A DNA stretch of 44,196 nt from positions 1-44,196 of the forward strand of contig CAMBSN010000016.1 in assembly GCA_945870505.1 (NCBI GenBank), written 5' to 3'. The position numbers were made by a program, and so were the translations under genes. The notes below the pieces were generated by a model, which saw only the letters and a list, made by a program, of their open reading frames with translations, made no database searches and was not told where the DNA came from. This document shows, in pieces, positions 43,709-44,196 of the stretch; position 1 is the first letter of the stretch, and each line of letters starts with the position of its first letter. Origin of the DNA: Candidatus Kuenenia stuttgartensis (GTDB lineage Bacteria > Planctomycetota > Planctomycetia > Pirellulales > UBA1268).

Positions 43709-44196
43709 ATGGCTCTCGAACGCACGACGGTCTTCCTCCCCTGCCACACGCTCGATGACTTCCCGACGTGGCTGGAGGAGGCTGAGGCCGACGACCTCCT
43801 GGCCGCGTGGACGGCGGCCTGGCATCCGGCCCTCGTGGCTGCGGTTGGCACGGCACCCCAGTGGGCGAGCATCGACCTGCCTGTGCAGCAGGGGCCGCTG
43901 CTCGGGATCGTGCCGACCACGTGGGACGACCGGTTCGCCGCCCAGTTCGACGCCGTCTGCACGGTTGGCTCCTCGTTCGTACGGCGGGCGGTCGGCGTGG
44001 AGGCGATCGAGCGGGCCGCAGCCGACCGACTTGGTCTGCCCGCCGGCCCGCTGGCCGGAGCAAAGTGGGCAGACGACTTTCGGGCAGTCGGGTTCGCCGC
44101 CTTGCTGGCGGGGCTGCTTGCGCGTCGGATGCGGTCCCACGCCGACTTGGAAGCGACCGGCTTCTTCACCGCCGTGGTCGCAGCTGCCCGGGCCGT
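43709..44196 (+). CDS. Unidentified protein, 3'-truncated by window edge
   Basis: From ATG 43709 the frame stays open to the end of the window (162 codons): MALERTTVFLPCHTLDDFPTWLEEAEADDLLAAWTAAWHPALVAAVG, then VRRAVGVEAIERAAADRLGLPAGPLAGAKW. It appears cytoplasmic and has no signal peptide or membrane helix. It resembles planctomycete proteins I cannot assign to a function. Third-position GC bias matches real genes nearby. No Shine-Dalgarno is evident. TACACT lies only 8 bases before the ATG, so a very short leader is possible, and the true start could be internal. Confidence 0.7.
   Translation, partial: MALERTTVFLPCHTLDDFPTWLEEAEADDLLAAWTAAWHPALVAAVGTAPQWASIDLPVQQGPLLGIVPTTWDDRFAAQFDAVCTVGSSFVRRAVGVEAIERAAADRLGLPAGPLAGAKWADDFRAVGFAALLAGLLARRMRSHADLEATGFFTAVVAAARA

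Noticed and set aside
41767-43758. 663-residue plus-strand open frame antisense to the PilM-PilN gene
   Set aside because: High-GC shadow frame: Arg/His/Leu/Gly-rich composition, no domain, fully overlapped by a recognisable PilM coding sequence.

Overview
The window looks like a chromosomal segment of a high-GC planctomycete, most likely from the Pirellulales side of the phylum. The evidence is a DUF1549/DUF1553 protein paired with a DUF1501 Tat protein, a cysteine-rich VPEQRVRTC/YTV repeat protein, the planctomycete/verrucomicrobial small basic protein, a small soluble Ser/Thr kinase, and large secreted proteins of types typical of this phylum. I see no prophage, insertion sequence, integrase or CRISPR array. 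The content is mostly core metabolism and housekeeping, with lineage-specific genes between.

Layout. 1-4.7 kb: end of a Cys-rich repeat protein, clpS and serS divergent from a shared 115-bp region, an S1-domain RNA-binding protein, and tRNA-Leu(GAG). 4.8-12.5 kb: a DUF6580-like membrane protein, then a + strand operon fadB-fadA-(acyl-CoA ligase/acyl-CoA dehydrogenase fusion) joined by ATGA overlaps, which covers fatty-acid activation and the whole beta-oxidation cycle in three polypeptides. 12.6-15.9 kb: the DUF1549/1553 and DUF1501 pair. 16.2-20.6 kb: sppA, a TIM-barrel sugar isomerase/epimerase-like protein and a secreted TPR protein. 20.8-26.3 kb: hemY, small basic protein, Ser/Thr kinase, a coiled-coil microprotein, a 4-TM protein, tadA and gltA. 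26.4-36 kb: a secreted parvulin-like foldase, mfd, a secreted Ntn-hydrolase of the choloylglycine hydrolase type, a fumarylacetoacetate hydrolase-family enzyme and ilvB. 36.4-43.5 kb: a coupled four-gene operon led by a PilM-PilN fusion, followed by a PilO-like protein, a large single-TM protein and a secreted helical-repeat protein. The window ends inside an unidentified + strand gene.

Every gene-free stretch longer than 300 bp (630-1044, 15880-16217, 27813-28285, 31589-32052, 35949-36402), plus the shorter 18211-18468, is filled with two dispersed repeat families. I call them A (an 8-bp-stem hairpin, CACAGGTT-3 nt-AACCTGTG, about 14 copies) and B (a roughly 130-bp element with 15-17-bp terminal inverted repeats and two internal hairpins, six loci). 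B is always followed 12-35 bp downstream by an A copy. All copies lie in the same orientation, at gene 3' ends. Copies differ by paired, compensating changes in their stems, which suggests selection on a folded structure. I consider the A/B family, the beta-oxidation fusion operon and the PilMN-led operon the most interesting items here.
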